Shown: positions 47,882-48,536 of the stretch, piece by piece
Layout of the letters: every line of letters starts with the position of its first letter
How positions within the stretch are numbered: position 1 is the first letter of the stretch
Source of the DNA: an uncultured Bacteroidales bacterium
GTDB lineage: Bacteria; Bacteroidota; Bacteroidia; Bacteroidales; WCHB1-69
DNA length: 48,536 bases
Assembly: GCA_946186495.1 (NCBI GenBank)
Contig: CAMHNQ010000019.1
Location: 1-48,536, forward strand
Direction of reading: 5' to 3'
Notes under the pieces: generated by a model
Databases searched by the model: none
What the model was told of the DNA's origin: nothing
The model's input: the letters and a program-made list of their open reading frames with translations, nothing else
Made by a program: the position numbers and the translations under genes

Positions 47882-48194
47882 CAGTCGGGAGGCCGCTGTG
47901 ACCTACAGATTTTCATTTTCCTGAACGGAGCCTCCTTGTAGCCGAGCTTCCAGTAGATTTCGCGGGCCTGCTTGCACAGCCACTCCGCGCCCACCTCGCG
48001 GGCATCGGTGTGGCGTACAGTGTCGAGGGGTCGCGACGCGGGGAAAGTCCGCGGGCGGGGGAATGGGATGATTCGCCGCTGCGGAGCAGTTGGCAAGCAG
48101 TTGCCATACCTTTGGCATACATCTGCCAGCGAATTGAGTCCTCATTTCTTCGATAGTTCTTCGATATTTCTTCGATAGTTCTTCGATAAATCAT
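47881..48194 (-). pseudogene. possible frameshifted small-gene relic
   Basis: All three minus frames are open for much of this stretch, which reflects high GC. Two segments look protein-like in different frames: MIYRRTIEEISKNYRRNEDS followed by IRWQMYAKGMATACQLL (frame starting at 48194), and HTDAREVGAEWLCKQAREIY followed by WKLGYKEAPFRKM (frame ending at 47881, with codon use like neighbouring genes). A single indel near 48040-48100 would join them into one protein of roughly 100 residues. I recognise no family. It may equally be non-coding. Confidence 0.3.
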
Positions 48195-48203
48195 CGAAGA
48201 ACT
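48146..48203. repeat. 11-bp tandem array with terminal inverted copy
   Basis: Four units of TTCTTCGATAG-type sequence (48146-48156, 48157-48167, 48168-48178, 48179-48189) are followed by ATCGAAGAACT (48193-48203), an exact reverse complement of AGTTCTTCGAT in the last unit. This gives an 11-bp hairpin with a 5-base loop. Confidence 0.85.
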
Positions 48204-48272
48204 GTGATTTGCTGATTTTGGTTGTCACTTTTGAGCCTTACGACTGAACCAAGTTGACAGGTTAATAATATA

Positions 48273-48437
48273 CGACTGTTTTTTGTTGACAGTCGTGTTC
48301 TCTTTCGACTGTTTTTAGTTTACTCCAGGCAGAGCCTGAGCTTTTGGTTTGCCTCAGTTCATTGGGGCTCGATGCCCCAATGAACTGAAAACAAACATGT
48401 TAGTTCGCTCCGACGTTGTCGCCGTCGTTTTGGTTTG
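48273..48437 (-). ncRNA. candidate structured RNA (hairpin series)
   Basis: Downstream of a TATCTTTG box on the minus strand there is no open frame of note. Instead there are successive hairpins: CGACG/CGTCG, a perfect 15-bp stem (48354-48388), CTCAGGC/GCCTGGAG with one bulge, and CGACTGT/ACAGTCG (48273-48295). The 12-base word GGCAAACCAAAA occurs twice on the minus strand (48428-48439 and 48342-48353), 86 bp apart. I do not recognise tmRNA, RNase P, SRP or 6S RNA in it. It could also be a leader of something further left. Confidence 0.35.
48354..48388. other. perfect 15-bp stem-loop
   Basis: TCAGTTCATTGGGGC (48354-48368) pairs with 48374-48388 around the loop TCGAT. No T-run follows on either strand, so it is not an ordinary terminator. 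Confidence 0.85.
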
Positions 48438-48443
48438 CCACGG

Positions 48444-48451
48444 CAAAGATA
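48444..48451 (-). promoter_or_regulatory. predicted -7 element for the right-end minus-strand transcript
   Basis: TATCTTTG matches TAnnTTTG and is in the same GGCAAAGATAC context as several promoter boxes in the window. It lies just after the stop codon of the partial frame at the window edge. Confidence 0.45.
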
Positions 48452-48462
48452 CATTTTCTCGT

Positions 48463-48536
48463 TCATACCGCCATGTTTTTCCCTTTTCTGATGGCATCTT
48501 CACGCCAGGAATGCCAGTGACGCTTCATTTCGCCCT
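48463..48536 (-). CDS. possible C-terminal end of a gene cut by the window edge
   Basis: The minus strand encodes GEMKRHWHSWREDAIRKGKN and then MAV before a TGA at 48463-48465, a basic, helix-like tail. Only 24 codons are inside the window, so this is weak evidence for a gene. No family can be named. Confidence 0.3.
   Translation of the reverse strand, partial: GEMKRHWHSWREDAIRKGKNMAV

Noticed and set aside
48030..48060. GGGAAAGTCCG at 48041-48051 resembles a conserved RNase P RNA segment
   Set aside because: No other conserved RNase P regions or the expected overall structure are present, so the match is taken as chance in GC-rich DNA.
48354..48440. Hairpins considered as integron attC sites
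   Set aside because: The expected RYYYAAC / GTTRRRY boxes flanking each stem are not arranged correctly, and no integrase or cassette genes are seen.

Overview
The window comes from a member of the Bacteroidetes, most probably order Bacteroidales. The primary sigma factor is the short form without a long N-terminal extension. A subtilase carries a C-terminal type IX secretion (T9SS) sorting domain, and an OmpA/PD40/TPR protein resembles the T9SS component PorE. Several families here (DUF3078, the arginase-like protein beside topA, DUF4332) are typical of the phylum. Upstream of many genes there is a Bacteroidetes-type -7 element (TAnnTTTG), sometimes with a -33 TTTG-like box. Genus cannot be assigned from the sequence alone. 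No rRNA, CRISPR array, prophage or transposase gene was seen.

Positions 1-39085 are mostly housekeeping genes on the minus strand. In order of coordinate they are: asnS, rpoD, a DUF3078 protein; a pheT-ribF-topA-arginase-like operon (read right to left); an Elp3-like radical SAM gene behind tRNA-Glu and its terminator; a conserved unknown and a DUF4332 protein; a plus-strand hotdog thioesterase that overlaps a CotH-kinase gene tail to tail; fructose-bisphosphate aldolase; a YtxH/holin-like/small-protein membrane operon; rel (ppGpp); a T9SS-exported subtilase; dnaX split into two overlapping frames; a YgjP-type metallopeptidase with two envelope proteins and a sirtuin; a lipoprotein; pfkA; a TonB receptor coupled to a small PspC protein; murC coupled to a PorE-like protein and tpiA; a metal-binding HMA protein; and a cation/proton antiporter plus a SulP anion transporter. 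Three glycolytic genes (fba, pfkA, tpiA) lie within 20 kb of each other but in separate units.

Positions 39086-47773 switch to the plus strand and hold one functional module: a PadR repressor, a PspC-domain membrane protein, a MacB-type ATPase, two FtsX-like permeases, a MacA/HlyD adaptor and a TolC-type channel, that is, a PadR-controlled tripartite efflux system. A perfect 15-bp palindrome overlaps the -33 box of the padR promoter and is a good candidate operator. Almost every junction in this module carries a copy of one of two dispersed repeat families. Family A is MITE-like, 253-378 bp, with TTTCGTATG-type ends. Family B is 75 bp with three hairpins. One B copy is inserted in frame in the start of the TolC-type gene.

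Positions 47774-48536 carry no confident gene. They hold a GC-rich stretch open in three minus frames, an 11-bp tandem array, and a promoter-led minus-strand series of hairpins that could be an unrecognised structured RNA.

The strongest leads are: (i) dnaX broken exactly at the gamma/tau boundary; (ii) the repeat-laced efflux operon and the in-frame repeat in its channel gene; (iii) the palindromic PadR operator; (iv) the structured right-end region.
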